Assembly (NCBI RefSeq): GCF_002019855.1
Contig: NZ_CM007717.1
Coordinates: 6,395,750-6,459,749 of the forward strand
Length of the DNA: 64,000 nt
Direction of reading: 5' to 3'
Source: Streptomyces antibioticus
GTDB lineage: Bacteria; Actinomycetota; Actinomycetes; Streptomycetales; Streptomycetaceae
The first letter of the stretch is position 1. Every line of letters starts with the position of its first letter. The notes beneath the pieces are model-generated. The model ran no database searches, was not told the DNA's origin, and saw only the letters and a list, made by a program, of their open reading frames with translations. Made by a program: the position numbers and the translations under genes. Of the stretch, positions 41,086 to 50,206 are shown one piece after another.

Positions 41086-44000
41086 TCATCCGCCTTCATA
41101 GAACAGGTGATGGTCGCCACCCGATTTGTTGATCTTGCCATATCGCTCCATCGACTCCGGGTAGCCGAGGGTGCCATCGGGCCGCTGTATCCTCGAATTG
41201 TCCCAGCCGAAGTTGACAAGGCTCCGGGTGTCGTCGCCCTTCGGTTTTCCGGCATGGAAATGTGGACCTGCCGGATCGTGGGTGTGTTCCACGACGACAC
41301 GAGAGCCGCTGTCCGTCTCGAATTGCCGGAAATTCCCCCAGTGTGCCGGGTCGGGTGAATAGACATAACCCGGCGCATGCTTCAGATGCTTGTCTCCGGT
41401 GACCACCCATTCGGCAATGGGTTCTTCTCCGTACCGCACGCCGGCGAGGTCGAACGCGGCCTTTTCCGCATCCGCGCGGTTCGCGAACGGATTGCCCTTC
41501 TCGCCCCGCGGATACGGGGTGAGTCCCAGGGGGTCGGACCAGGTGTGGGGGTTGTGGACATAGGTGACGGGATTGGGCGCGGGGGCGAGCCCCAGGGGGT
41601 CGGGGGTGAGAAAGCGCGCGGTCTCGGGGTCGTAATGGCGGAACAGGTTGTAGTGCAGGCCGCTTTCCGGGTCGTAGTACTGGCCGGGGAAGCGGAGCGG
41701 GGTGTAGGCCGTGCTGGTTCTGCTCCAGGCGGTGGTGCCCCAGAGGGTGGCGCGGGAGCGCCAGGCGATGTCGCCGTCCGGCCCCACCAACTCGGTAGGG
41801 GTCCCGACGAGATCGGTGGCGATGGCGAAGAAACGCCGGTCCACCTCTTCCTGACGGGCGTCCGCCGTGAGGATGCGCTCGGTCTGCGAGAGGGGAACGC
41901 CGGCCCGGTGGTCCCAGGTGAGGGCGACCGCGTTCGGGACGTCCGGGTGGTGGACCGTCTGTTCGCAGAGGGTCATGCCGTCCCAGGCGAACCGGATCTC
42001 CTCCGCCACGCTCTCGTCGCGGGACAGGCGCTGCTTGGCGACGCGGCGGCCCAGGGGGTCGTAGCGGTAGCGCCAACGGGTCCCGTCCGGCGTGATCACC
42101 GAGGTGAGCCGGTTCTCGGCGTCCCACTCGTAGCGCCAGGTGTCGGGCTTGCGGGACAGGCGGGTCTTCTGCCGCAGGGTGATGCGGCCGAGGGCGTCGT
42201 GTTCGAAGCGGACGGCGCCGGCGCGGGTGATCGCGGTGCCGGCGTAGGTCCGCGGGCCGGTGGCTTCGTTGCCGGGGTGGGAGGCGGGCCAGGACGCCTC
42301 GGTCAGGTTGCCGCTCGCGTCGTAGGCGTACCGCTCGGTCCAGTCCGGCGCGCGGACGGCGGTGACGTGGCCGGCCGCGTCCAGTTCGAAGGTGCGGGTG
42401 CCCGACAGGAGGTCGCTGACGGAGCTGAGGTAGCCGTCCTGACGGTAGGAGTAGGTACGGCTGTTGAGCGTACGGCCGCCGGAGGTCAGGTCGCTGGCCA
42501 CGAGCCGCCCGGCCTCGTCCCAGGCCGAGGTGACGGTGAGGGGTGCGGCGAAGTCCCCGAAGACACGCGCCGTTTCACGGCCCGCGACATCGTGGGTGAA
42601 GACGATCGGGGACCCACCGGCTGTCAGGCGCTCGGGACGGCCACCGGTGTCGTACGTGTAGGTGGTGACGTGGCCGGTGGGAGTGATACGGCGGGTGACG
42701 CGGCCCACGGCGTCGTAGGTGTAACTCATGGCGCGGCCGTCGACCAGCTCGGACTTGACCCGTCCCCGGCGGTCGTACACGTAGCGGAGTTCGCTGTCCG
42801 GCCCGGTCGCCGTCAGGAGGCGTCCGGCCCGGTCGTAGTCGTAGTTGGTCACCCGGCCGTCGATGTCCTTGCGGATCACCTGGCCGAGTGCGTCCCGCTC
42901 GAAGGACGTCACGTGGCCGACGGAGTCGGTGCGGGAGACGAGTTGTCCGGCGGCGTCGAGACGGTAGCCGAGGGTCCGGCCGTCGAAGTCGGTCTCCGAG
43001 AGCATGCGTCCGGCCGGGTCGTACGCGTAGGTCCAGCGTGAGCCCTGTGGGCCGGTGACCCCCGTGAGCCGCAGTGCGGAGTCGTACTCGAAGGCGTACC
43101 GGCCGCCGTCCGGCTCGGTGCGGGCCGCCACCAGATCGAAGTGGGTGTACTCGAAGCGGGTCACTCCGCCGATCGGGTCGGTGTGGGTGAGGCGGTTGCC
43201 CTCGCCGTCGTAGGTCCATGAGTCGATGGCGCCGTCCGGGGCTTCCCGGCGGACCAGGTTGGAGTCCGCGTCCCGCTCGAGGCACGTGACGCGGCCTGTG
43301 GCGTCGGTGACGCGTGTGGTGTTTCCGAGGGCGTCGCGCTCAAGACGAGTGGTGCCGCCCGCCGGGTCGACGACCTGCACGGGCCGGCCCATGGCGTCGC
43401 AGCGGACCGTGGTGACGGCTCCCAGCGCGTCGGTGACCGACGTCAGACGGCCGCGCGAGTCGTAGGAGTACCGAGTCGTGTGACCGGCCGGATCCGTGAC
43501 CGCCACCCGATTGCCGCGCTCGTCGAAGCTCTGGAGCCAGCGGCTGCCGTCCGGACCGTGCAGCACCGTGTACCTGCCGAACGGGCCCGGTTCCATGGCG
43601 AGTCGGCTGCCGTCCGGGAGGAGCACCCCGACCATGCGGTCGCTCTCGTCGTAGCTGTGCGTGGTGGTCCGGCCCAGCGGGTCGGTGCGGGTGAGGAGGT
43701 TTCCCCGGGTGTCGTAGGTGAAGCGGGTGGTGTGGCCGAGGGGGTCGGTGGTGGCCAGGACGTGGCAGCCGGGGCCTATGAGGTGGCGGGTGGTGTGGCC
43801 TTCGGCGGTGGTGAGGGTGGTGGTGCGGTGGCCGGTGTCCGGGTCGGGGCCGGTGTAGGCGAGGGTGATCTGGACGTGGCCGGCCTCGCCGCCCTCGGCG
43901 ATCACGCGGTCGTGGTCGTCGTAGACGTAGTCGTAGCGGCGGTTGTTGGAGTCGATCCAGGCGATGACGCGGTGGCGGTCGTCGTAGAGGAACGTGGTCG

Positions 44001-45861
44001 CGGCGCCGGAGGGTTTGGTGACCGTGGTGAGGTCGCGGTCGTCGTAGCCGTAGACCATCAGGGGCAGGTCGGTGGCGTGTTCGCCGGCGCCGGTCAGGGT
44101 CAGGGCGGTGACCAGGCCGTCGGCGGTGGTCAGCTTCACCTGGTGGCCCGCCGAGTGGGTCAGGGCCAGCGGCAGGCCGTCCTCGGCGCGGTCGACGGTG
44201 AGGGTGTGGCCGTTGGGTTCGGTGATCGTGGTCAGCCAGGCCGTGCCGTCGCCGCCGGGTTCGGTCTCGGGCGGGGCGGTGAAGCGGCGGGTCAGGCCCG
44301 TGTCGGGGTCGGTGACCGTGTAGTCGCCGTCGGGCTCCCGCGTGAGGAGGGTGCGGGCCGTCCCGGTCTCGGGGCGGGTGGGGTCGCCGGGGACCGGGTG
44401 CGGGTAGGTGATCAGCAGGCCGTCCGGGGTGACGTGGACGACGCCGATCGCGTCGACGTGGAGGCGTTCGTCCACGGTGGAGGTCCAGGCCGGGCCCAGG
44501 AAACGGCCCGCGGTGCAGCCCGACTCCGTGCGGCGGGCGAACACCAGCGGCAGGATGCCGGGGATCGCGACGTCGGTCTGGGGCAGGAACATCCGGCCCG
44601 AGGCCAGGTCGACGGGGTCCGTGCCGCCGGTGGTGCGGCCGCCGTCGGGGCGGTTGTGGGTGCCGTCGGGGACGTCGTCCACCAGACGGCGCAGCCGGGC
44701 GGCGTCGGCGGCCTCCTCCGCGATGCGCACGCCCTTGACCGCGGCGCCGCCCCCGCCGGTCGCGGCCGTCAGCGCAAGGTCGGGGATCAGCCGGCCGAAG
44801 CCCTCCGCCGGATCCTTCATGAAGTCGCTGATCATCTGCTTGCCGGTGCCGACCGGGTCGTTGGCCGCGACCACCAGACCCGCCGCCAGGCTGTTCAGCG
44901 ACGTCGCGTACTCGGCCGGGTGCGTGATGTTGTACGGGTCCGTCGGGTTGATCGAGCGGACGAAGTTCAGGATGCCGGCCGTGCCCTTGATGATGCCGCC
45001 GCCGACATGGTCACCCATTATCTGCAACTCCTGCGCGCCGTCACGCAGTTGCTCCGCGTACGACGGCTTCTTCGGAGCCAGGTCACGGGCCGCCCGCACC
45101 GCCGAACGCGCCGTCTCCGCAGCCGTGTTGCGCTGCTTGCGCGCATCGGCCAGCAGGTCCTGGGCGTCCTGCATCAGCTTCTTGCCCGGATCCGTGAACG
45201 TCGCCGCCGGGCGCGGCGGAAGCGTGGACGGGTCACGCTTGTCCGGGGGCTGGGCGTTGTAGCGGTCCACGGCGCTGTTGAAGTCGTCGACCTTCTTGCG
45301 GTGCGCGTCGGCGGCGTCCTCGGACGCCTTCACACCCTGCTTCCACTTGTCGATCGCCTGCTGCGCCTGCCCCTGCGCCCACGTCACCGTCCCGGCGAAC
45401 GCCTCCAGCGCGGCCGCCGCCTTCTCGCACGCGTCCGCGCCCGTGAACCACTTCGGCGGCTGCGTGCTCACCGCCGTGCGCACCGCCTCGGCCGTCTCAC
45501 CCTTGAGCCGGGAGGAGTCCAGGCCCTTCAGGCCCTCGCCGGCGCTGTCGAACGACGTCTGGAAACCCCGGAGTTTCTCCGCCGACGAACGGATCTTCTC
45601 CGCGCTGCCGTAGATCAGCTTGGTCTTGTCCTCGGTCTGCCCGAGGTCCATCTCGTCGACCTCGGCGCCCAGCCGGTTGGCGACCGAACGCGACTGCTCC
45701 CGCACCCAGTCCGCGCCCGACTCCCAGCCGGCGTCGTCCAGCCGGTCGGCCGTCCAGTTGCCCGCGTCCTCGACCTTGTTGCCGACCCACTCGACGCCGT
45801 CCTCGACCGCGTCCTCGACCGAGTCGGGCGTGATGTCACTGATGAAGTCGCCGATACCCAC
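41086..45861 (-). CDS. RHS-repeat polymorphic toxin with T7SS-type N-terminus
   Basis: 1591 aa. The N-terminal ~300 residues are helical and resemble the putative T7SS-secreted (WXG-like) domain of actinobacterial RHS proteins (FQTSFDSAGEGLKGLDSSRL, ALEAFAGTVTWAQGQAQQA). Then come a short hydrophobic Ala/Gly part (about 325-375), a DUF6531-like segment (about 410-460: DPVDLASGRMFLPQTDVAIP), RHS/YD repeats (about 560-1390) and the RHS core (GQYYDPESGLHYNLFRHYD) ending DPLGL. The last 144 residues (from about 1448) are the toxin tip: VVVEHTHDPAGPHFHAGKPK and NKSGGDHHLFYEGG, His-rich and unassigned. GTG start 2 nt after the upstream gene's stop. Immunity gene follows. Confidence 0.88.
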   Translation of the reverse strand: MGIGDFISDITPDSVEDAVEDGVEWVGNKVEDAGNWTADRLDDAGWESGADWVREQSRSVANRLGAEVDEMDLGQTEDKTKLIYGSAEKIRSSAEKLRGFQTSFDSAGEGLKGLDSSRLKGETAEAVRTAVSTQPPKWFTGADACEKAAAALEAFAGTVTWAQGQAQQAIDKWKQGVKASEDAADAHRKKVDDFNSAVDRYNAQPPDKRDPSTLPPRPAATFTDPGKKLMQDAQDLLADARKQRNTAAETARSAVRAARDLAPKKPSYAEQLRDGAQELQIMGDHVGGGIIKGTAGILNFVRSINPTDPYNITHPAEYATSLNSLAAGLVVAANDPVGTGKQMISDFMKDPAEGFGRLIPDLALTAATGGGGAAVKGVRIAEEAADAARLRRLVDDVPDGTHNRPDGGRTTGGTDPVDLASGRMFLPQTDVAIPGILPLVFARRTESGCTAGRFLGPAWTSTVDERLHVDAIGVVHVTPDGLLITYPHPVPGDPTRPETGTARTLLTREPDGDYTVTDPDTGLTRRFTAPPETEPGGDGTAWLTTITEPNGHTLTVDRAEDGLPLALTHSAGHQVKLTTADGLVTALTLTGAGEHATDLPLMVYGYDDRDLTTVTKPSGAATTFLYDDRHRVIAWIDSNNRRYDYVYDDHDRVIAEGGEAGHVQITLAYTGPDPDTGHRTTTLTTAEGHTTRHLIGPGCHVLATTDPLGHTTRFTYDTRGNLLTRTDPLGRTTTHSYDESDRMVGVLLPDGSRLAMEPGPFGRYTVLHGPDGSRWLQSFDERGNRVAVTDPAGHTTRYSYDSRGRLTSVTDALGAVTTVRCDAMGRPVQVVDPAGGTTRLERDALGNTTRVTDATGRVTCLERDADSNLVRREAPDGAIDSWTYDGEGNRLTHTDPIGGVTRFEYTHFDLVAARTEPDGGRYAFEYDSALRLTGVTGPQGSRWTYAYDPAGRMLSETDFDGRTLGYRLDAAGQLVSRTDSVGHVTSFERDALGQVIRKDIDGRVTNYDYDRAGRLLTATGPDSELRYVYDRRGRVKSELVDGRAMSYTYDAVGRVTRRITPTGHVTTYTYDTGGRPERLTAGGSPIVFTHDVAGRETARVFGDFAAPLTVTSAWDEAGRLVASDLTSGGRTLNSRTYSYRQDGYLSSVSDLLSGTRTFELDAAGHVTAVRAPDWTERYAYDASGNLTEASWPASHPGNEATGPRTYAGTAITRAGAVRFEHDALGRITLRQKTRLSRKPDTWRYEWDAENRLTSVITPDGTRWRYRYDPLGRRVAKQRLSRDESVAEEIRFAWDGMTLCEQTVHHPDVPNAVALTWDHRAGVPLSQTERILTADARQEEVDRRFFAIATDLVGTPTELVGPDGDIAWRSRATLWGTTAWSRTSTAYTPLRFPGQYYDPESGLHYNLFRHYDPETARFLTPDPLGLAPAPNPVTYVHNPHTWSDPLGLTPYPRGEKGNPFANRADAEKAAFDLAGVRYGEEPIAEWVVTGDKHLKHAPGYVYSPDPAHWGNFRQFETDSGSRVVVEHTHDPAGPHFHAGKPKGDDTRSLVNFGWDNSRIQRPDGTLGYPESMERYGKINKSGGDHHLFYEGG

Positions 45862-45863
45862 GG

Positions 45864-46517
45864 TCAGTTCCCCCCGGACTCACCCTGCTGCTGTTGCTGT
45901 GCGCGTTCCTCCGGAGACGGGCCGAAGGTGTCGTCCAGCGCCTGGTTCCACTGGTCGTCGGAGATACCGAGCGCGTCGTTGAGGAACTCCGACTGCCGGC
46001 CGCCCCGCCCCTCGGTCAGTACCGTGCGGCCGGTGTCCTTCCAGGTCTGCCCCATCTCCTGACCCGCCTTGTCGAACGACTCCGCGCTCCAGTCCGGGTT
46101 CAGATAGTCCGGGGTGAAGACGTCGCCCCAGTCCTGCTGGGCGATCTCCTCCTCGGACGCGTGCGGGTTGCCGCCCATCAGCGCGTTCACGCCCACCTTC
46201 AACGAGCCCGCCACATACTGGTCGTGCTCCCACTGCGTGCCCGCCGCCAGGCCGAGCAGGTTCGCGATCGCGCTCGCGTCCCGCACCAGTGCCCGCACCC
46301 CCCACTCCCAACGCTCGCAGAAATCCTCGAAGTCGACCGACAGCCCGTGATGTCCGGCCTCCATGCCGGTCATCGCCATCCCCGAGAAGCCCTTGCCCAT
46401 CACCGAGCCGGTGGCACCGCCCAGTTCACCGAGCTGCTCGATCGTCCCGCCCACGCCCTGCGTGAACTTCGCGACGGCCTCCTTGCCCAGCCGCAGATCC
46501 TGACCGTCACCGCCCAC
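45864..46517 (-). CDS. WXG-like helical protein associated with the RHS toxin
   Basis: 217 aa. Starts VGGDGQDLRLGKEAVAKF; Gly/Ala-rich helices follow, with a W-E-W-G element in FEDFCERWEWGVRALVRDAS and a downstream acidic/aromatic region (DVFTPDYLNPDWSAESFD). It ends in a Gln-rich tail. The layout fits an ESX/T7SS-type helper or chaperone encoded just before the toxin. GTG 46517 overlaps the SseB-like gene's end by 11 nt, and the toxin gene starts 2 nt downstream, so the three are tightly coupled. Confidence 0.65.
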   Translation of the reverse strand: MGGDGQDLRLGKEAVAKFTQGVGGTIEQLGELGGATGSVMGKGFSGMAMTGMEAGHHGLSVDFEDFCERWEWGVRALVRDASAIANLLGLAAGTQWEHDQYVAGSLKVGVNALMGGNPHASEEEIAQQDWGDVFTPDYLNPDWSAESFDKAGQEMGQTWKDTGRTVLTEGRGGRQSEFLNDALGISDDQWNQALDDTFGPSPEERAQQQQQGESGGN

Positions 46518-46929
46518 GACCGGCCCCCTCCCGTGCCACACCGGCATCCACGGCGACCGCGTCCGGGACGATGCCCACCACCGGCGGGAAGAACATCGAC
46601 CCGTCCTCGGTCGCGATGTCCACGGCCAGCCCGGCGGGCTCGCCCAGCGCGGGCACGATCTCGTCCACGATCCTCGCCCCCAGCAACGCCGCGTACTCCA
46701 TGGGCTGTTCACCGGATCCGTGCCGCAACGCGAACCGCGCCAGCGCCGGCTCGTCGGTGAACGCGCAGATCCAGCGCACCCCGCCCGAACGCACCGACCA
46801 CAGGCCCCCGTCGGCCACCGGCACCAGCAGCACCGAACGTCTCATCTCACCGATGAGGGCGCGGGGATCGTCCCCGCCCTCTCTCCGCTCGGCGATCCGC
46901 CCGGCCAGCACTGTCCTCGCCTGCTCCAC
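46507..46929 (-). CDS. SseB-like N-terminal domain protein
   Basis: 140 aa. The pattern VLLVPVADGGLWSVRSGGVR, WICAFTDEPALARFA and AVDIATEDGSMFFPPVV resembles the SseB N-terminal domain found in many actinobacterial T7SS/toxin loci. GTG 46929 with GGAGGA 4 nt upstream. It is the first gene of the SseB-WXG-RHS-immunity operon; the promoter would be in 46930-47098. A chaperone or adaptor role is inferred. Confidence 0.75.
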   Translation of the reverse strand: MEQARTVLAGRIAERREGGDDPRALIGEMRRSVLLVPVADGGLWSVRSGGVRWICAFTDEPALARFALRHGSGEQPMEYAALLGARIVDEIVPALGEPAGLAVDIATEDGSMFFPPVVGIVPDAVAVDAGVAREGAGRGR

Positions 46930-47098
46930 GGGTCCTCCTCGCTCCCTCGGTGACTGCCGACACTTTAGGTACGGACGCGCGGGAAGGCACGGGTGGTTCT
47001 CTTCCGGGGGCGGGGCTCTGGTTCTCCTCCGGCGGTGGGGCCCGGTTCGCCTCGGCGGCGGCTCCCGGTTCTCCTCCGGCTTTGGCCCCGGGCCGAGT

Positions 47099-47218
47099 TC
47101 ACCCGCGACGGGACCCGAACGCCGTCCACGTCGCGCTTACGGCGGTCCGCAGCGCGGTGTCATCGAGGTCGCCGGGTTCCGCGAAGGCCGGGTCGACGGA
47201 GTAGTCCTCCAGGATCAT
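47099..47218 (-). CDS. Possible small gene or frameshifted tail, 39 aa
   Basis: ATG 47218 to TGA 47099-47101, with clear coding bias: MILEDYSVDPAFAEPGDLDD, then TALRTAVSATWTAFGSRRG. The same frame is open further upstream, overlapping the end of the 47238-47651 gene, but no start with a ribosome binding site is visible. It is either a short overlapping gene or the displaced C-terminus of that gene after a frameshift. The remaining 46930-47098 interval holds nothing I recognise. Confidence 0.35.
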   Translation of the reverse strand: MILEDYSVDPAFAEPGDLDDTALRTAVSATWTAFGSRRG

Positions 47219-47237
47219 GAACACGCGGTCGAGGAGA

Positions 47238-47651
47238 TCACCGAGCGTCCCCCGGATCCGCTCCCGGGTGGGCGGCGGCCACGGTTGCCAGGGTGGGGTG
47301 ACGCTCGGCGAGGGAGCGGGCGTAGCGGCCGAAGTGTGCGCGGGCCGCGTCGGCGCCCTCGGGGACGGCCGCGGCCATGAAGGCGGCGGTGCCTGCGATC
47401 AGCGCGTAGCCCGCCTCCGGGTAGAAGACGGCACCCTGCGGGGCTTCGGGGGTGCGCAGCAGGAGGGGTGGGCGGAGGGCCGTGCAGTCCGCGTCGGCAG
47501 GGAGCCGGGTGGTCGCGGTGGGGGAGTCGGTGAGATCGGTGACGAGGATGTGCGGGACACCGACCGCGCGGAAGGCGGCGGAGATGCGGTGGGCCAAGGC
47601 CCTGTCGATCCGCGGGCCTACGGGGATAGGGGCCACGGCGATTTTCTTCAC
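47238..47651 (-). CDS. Hypothetical protein, 137 aa
   Basis: GTG 47651 overlaps the MFS stop by 4 nt (GTGA), so it is translated with the transporter. Begins VKKIAVAPIPVGPRIDRALA; contains FRAVGVPHILVTDLTDSP and AAAVPEGADAARAHFGRYAR. No signal peptide or membrane helix. Family not recognised. See the adjacent short frame at 47099-47218, which may be its displaced end. Confidence 0.6.
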   Translation of the reverse strand: MKKIAVAPIPVGPRIDRALAHRISAAFRAVGVPHILVTDLTDSPTATTRLPADADCTALRPPLLLRTPEAPQGAVFYPEAGYALIAGTAAFMAAAVPEGADAARAHFGRYARSLAERHPTLATVAAAHPGADPGDAR

Positions 47652-48928
47652 CTGGGCTGCTCCACGGTCCGTCGGCTCTCCGTGTCGTCGCTCGCCGCCA
47701 CTCCGCGGCTGAGCCTTCTCGTCCCGGCGAGCACCGCCACCAGTGCCAGGACCGCTGCCACGCACGGGATGCGGTAGCCCGTCTGTGCGCCGGACCATTC
47801 GACGACGCGGCCGGTCAGGGCCGAGCCCAGGGCGTTGCCGGCCAGCAGGCCCGTCACGGTGAGGGCCATGCCCTCATTGATCTGGGCCGGGGGCACCAGC
47901 CGCTGGACCAGCGTCATGCCCGTGATCATCGTGGGGGCCGTGGCCATGCCGGCGACGAACATCAGCGGCGCGAGCGACAGGAGTCCGTCGGCGAGCAGGA
48001 GCGGCACGATCAGCACCGCCATCGCGGCCACGCCGATCGGGAACTGTGTCGTCTGTCGCGCAGGGACGGCGACCGCGCCGAAGGCGAGGCCGGAGAGCGC
48101 CGAGCCGAGAGCCATCAGGGCCAGCACCCACCCCGACGACGAGGCGTGGCCGAGGGCCTCGGTGTAGGCGACCGTGGCCAGTTCGAGGGATCCGAAGACC
48201 GCTCCGGTCAGGAGGAAGGTCAGGATCATGATCTGGAGTCCCCGGTTGCGCAGGGGTGAGGACGCCCGGCCGCCGTCCGGTTCGTGCACCGGCGGTTCCG
48301 TCTCCCGCTGGGCCGTGAGCAGCAGGGTGCCGGCCAGCGAAAGGGCGGTCGCGCCCAGAACTCCCGCCTCCGGGAAGAGAGTTGTGCACAGGGCGACCGA
48401 CAGGATCGGCCCGACGATGAAACCCACCTCGTCGAGGACCTGTTCCAGCGCGTTCGCGGTGCGCAGGGCGTCGGGTTCGTCCTTGAGCAGCTCCGCCCAG
48501 CGGGCCCGGACCATGCCCCCGACATTGGGCAGCGTCGACGACACGACGGCGGTGGCGAACAGCGTCCAGTCCGGGGCGCCGTAGCGCACGCAGGCGACGT
48601 GCAGGAGCGTGAAGACCACGGAGAACACCGTGGCCGGTACGGCGATGCGGCTCTGGCCGTGCCGGTCGATCAGCCGGCTGATCCTCGGCACGATCAGCAC
48701 GGCGGCGAGAAGCCCGCTCCCGGCGACCAGCCCCGCGAGCGCGTACGAGTCGCGCACGGTCGCGATCATCACCACCGTGCTGATGCCGTACATGGACAGC
48801 GGCAACCGGGCCAGGAAGCCGGCCGAGGTGAACGCGAGGCTCCCCTGGTGGGAGAACAGCCTGCGGTAGGAGGAGAGGAAGGGCAAAGGGAGTGACGCTC
48901 CAGGTGCGCGAAGCCGTGCGGCTTCCAT
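47648..48928 (-). CDS. MFS transporter (paralogue of 10459-11697)
   Basis: 426 aa, about 12 membrane segments. Shares with the first MFS protein AGFLARLPLSM, PRISRLIDRHGQ, GMVRARWAELL, QVLDEVGFIVGPILS and MATAPTMITGMTLVQ. A drug or metabolite exporter, cargo unknown. ATG 48928 chosen; there is no good Shine-Dalgarno, so the true start could differ by a few codons. Coupled to the small hypothetical gene downstream. Confidence 0.85.
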   Translation of the reverse strand: MEAARLRAPGASLPLPFLSSYRRLFSHQGSLAFTSAGFLARLPLSMYGISTVVMIATVRDSYALAGLVAGSGLLAAVLIVPRISRLIDRHGQSRIAVPATVFSVVFTLLHVACVRYGAPDWTLFATAVVSSTLPNVGGMVRARWAELLKDEPDALRTANALEQVLDEVGFIVGPILSVALCTTLFPEAGVLGATALSLAGTLLLTAQRETEPPVHEPDGGRASSPLRNRGLQIMILTFLLTGAVFGSLELATVAYTEALGHASSSGWVLALMALGSALSGLAFGAVAVPARQTTQFPIGVAAMAVLIVPLLLADGLLSLAPLMFVAGMATAPTMITGMTLVQRLVPPAQINEGMALTVTGLLAGNALGSALTGRVVEWSGAQTGYRIPCVAAVLALVAVLAGTRRLSRGVAASDDTESRRTVEQPR

Positions 48929-49063
48929 GACGGCAGAGACTGCGAGCGGATGATCGCACAGCGGACGGCGGTGACGGCGGGCATTTTCGGCGCGGTCGGT
49001 CGCGTGGGCAGCGGTTACGGTGACCCCGGTGGGTGACGGAGTCTGGAAGGGATCGGCAAGACC

Positions 49064-50116
49064 ATGAGTGAGGAACCCGTTCTGCTGCACCGGGCCGGCC
49101 GGGTCGGCCGTATCGTCCTCAATCGGCCCCGGGCCATCAACGCCCTGAACCACGAGATGGTCCGCCGTGTCGACGGGGCGCTCGACGCGTGGGAGCGGGA
49201 TCCGGGTGTGGAGACCGTTGTGATCACCGGGGCCGGGGAGCGGGGGCTGTGCGCGGGCGGTGACATCCGGGCCGTGCACGACGACGCCCGCGACGGGGAC
49301 GGCAGCGCGGCGGCCGCGTTCTGGTACGACGAGTACCGGCTCGACGCCCGGATCGCCCGTTTCCCCAAGCCGTACGTCGCCGTCATGGACGGGATCGTGA
49401 TGGGCGGCGGGGTCGGGATCTCCGCGCACGGAAGCGTCCGGATCGTCACCGAGCGGTCCAGGATCGCGATGCCCGAGACCGGTATCGGATTCGTGCCGGA
49501 CGTCGGCGGTACCTATCTGCTCGCCCGGGCGCCGGGGGAGTTGGGCACTCACCTCGGGCTGACGGGCGCTCAGATCGGCGCGGCCGACGCCTTGTTGTGC
49601 GGCCTCGCCGACCGCTTCGTACCGTCCGACGCGGTACCGGCGCTGCTCGACGACCTCGCCGAGCACGCCGTACCCGATGCGCTCGCCCGTCATGTGCAGC
49701 CGCCGCCGCAGGGGGAGTTGGGCCGTCGGCAGGGGTGGATCGACGCCTGCTACGCCGCGGACTCGGTGGAGGAGATCCTGCGGCGGCTTCTCGCGCACGG
49801 TGATCCGGCGGCCAAGGAGGCCGCGGAGACGCTGCTCACCCGCTCTCCCACCTCGCTCAAGGTCACCCTGGCCGCGCTGCGCCGGGCCCGCCGACTGGAC
49901 ACGCTGGAGCAGGTGCTCGATCAGGAGTACCGGGTCTCCGTCGCCACCCTCCGTACGGCCGACCTCGTGGAGGGCATCCGGGCCCAGGTCGTCGACAAGG
50001 ACCGCCGGCCGCGCTGGTCCCCGGCGACACTCGCCGAGGTCACCGACGCCGACGTCGACCGCTTCTTCGCGCCGACGCCCGACGGGCGGGAACTGGGGCT
50101 GGCGCCCACCCCATGA
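49064..50116 (+). CDS. Enoyl-CoA hydratase/isomerase family protein, 3-hydroxyisobutyryl-CoA hydrolase-like
   Basis: 350 aa, the length of 3-hydroxyisobutyryl-CoA hydrolases (longer than enoyl-CoA hydratases of about 260). Motifs: NRPRAINALNHEMV, oxyanion hole CAGGDIRAVHDD and GIVMGGGVGISAHGSVRIVT, catalytic region MPETGIGFVPDVGGTYLLAR, and a C-terminal extension with SPTSLKVTLAALRRAR. The likely role is valine catabolism. GGAAGG lies about 16 nt before the ATG. Divergent from the MFS gene. Confidence 0.88.
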   Translation: MSEEPVLLHRAGRVGRIVLNRPRAINALNHEMVRRVDGALDAWERDPGVETVVITGAGERGLCAGGDIRAVHDDARDGDGSAAAAFWYDEYRLDARIARFPKPYVAVMDGIVMGGGVGISAHGSVRIVTERSRIAMPETGIGFVPDVGGTYLLARAPGELGTHLGLTGAQIGAADALLCGLADRFVPSDAVPALLDDLAEHAVPDALARHVQPPPQGELGRRQGWIDACYAADSVEEILRRLLAHGDPAAKEAAETLLTRSPTSLKVTLAALRRARRLDTLEQVLDQEYRVSVATLRTADLVEGIRAQVVDKDRRPRWSPATLAEVTDADVDRFFAPTPDGRELGLAPTP

Positions 50117-50120
50117 CGGA

Positions 50121-50156
50121 CCGGGCGGCCGCCGCGGTGACGCGGCAGCCGCCCGG
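50121..50156. terminator. Hairpin between the hydratase-family gene and katG
   Basis: CCGGGCGGCCGCCGCG (50121-50136), loop gtga, and the near-perfect complement 50141-50156 with one mismatch. Lies 4 nt after one stop and about 45 nt from the convergent katG stop. Confidence 0.78.
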
Positions 50157-50160
50157 CTGG

Positions 50161-50206
50161 CAAAGACCCTTCAGGCCGTCAGACAAAGACCCTTCAGACC
50201 GTCAGA
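50161..50206. repeat. 23-bp tandem duplication overlapping the katG stop
   Basis: Units 50161-50183 and 50184-50206 begin CAAAGACCCTTCAG and differ at one base. The katG stop codon (50202-50204, minus strand) lies inside the second unit, so the duplicated copy is 3' untranslated sequence. Confidence 0.88.

Noticed and set aside
43480..46062. Plus-strand open frame of 860 codons antisense to the RHS gene
   Set aside because: Low-complexity Val/Gly/Arg sequence typical of an antisense shadow in GC-rich DNA; the minus-strand RHS frame has clear domains.
29500..47000. Mobile element or prophage as the source of the accessory island
   Set aside because: No integrase, transposase, tRNA or flanking direct repeats could be seen; the island is inferred only from gene content and decay.
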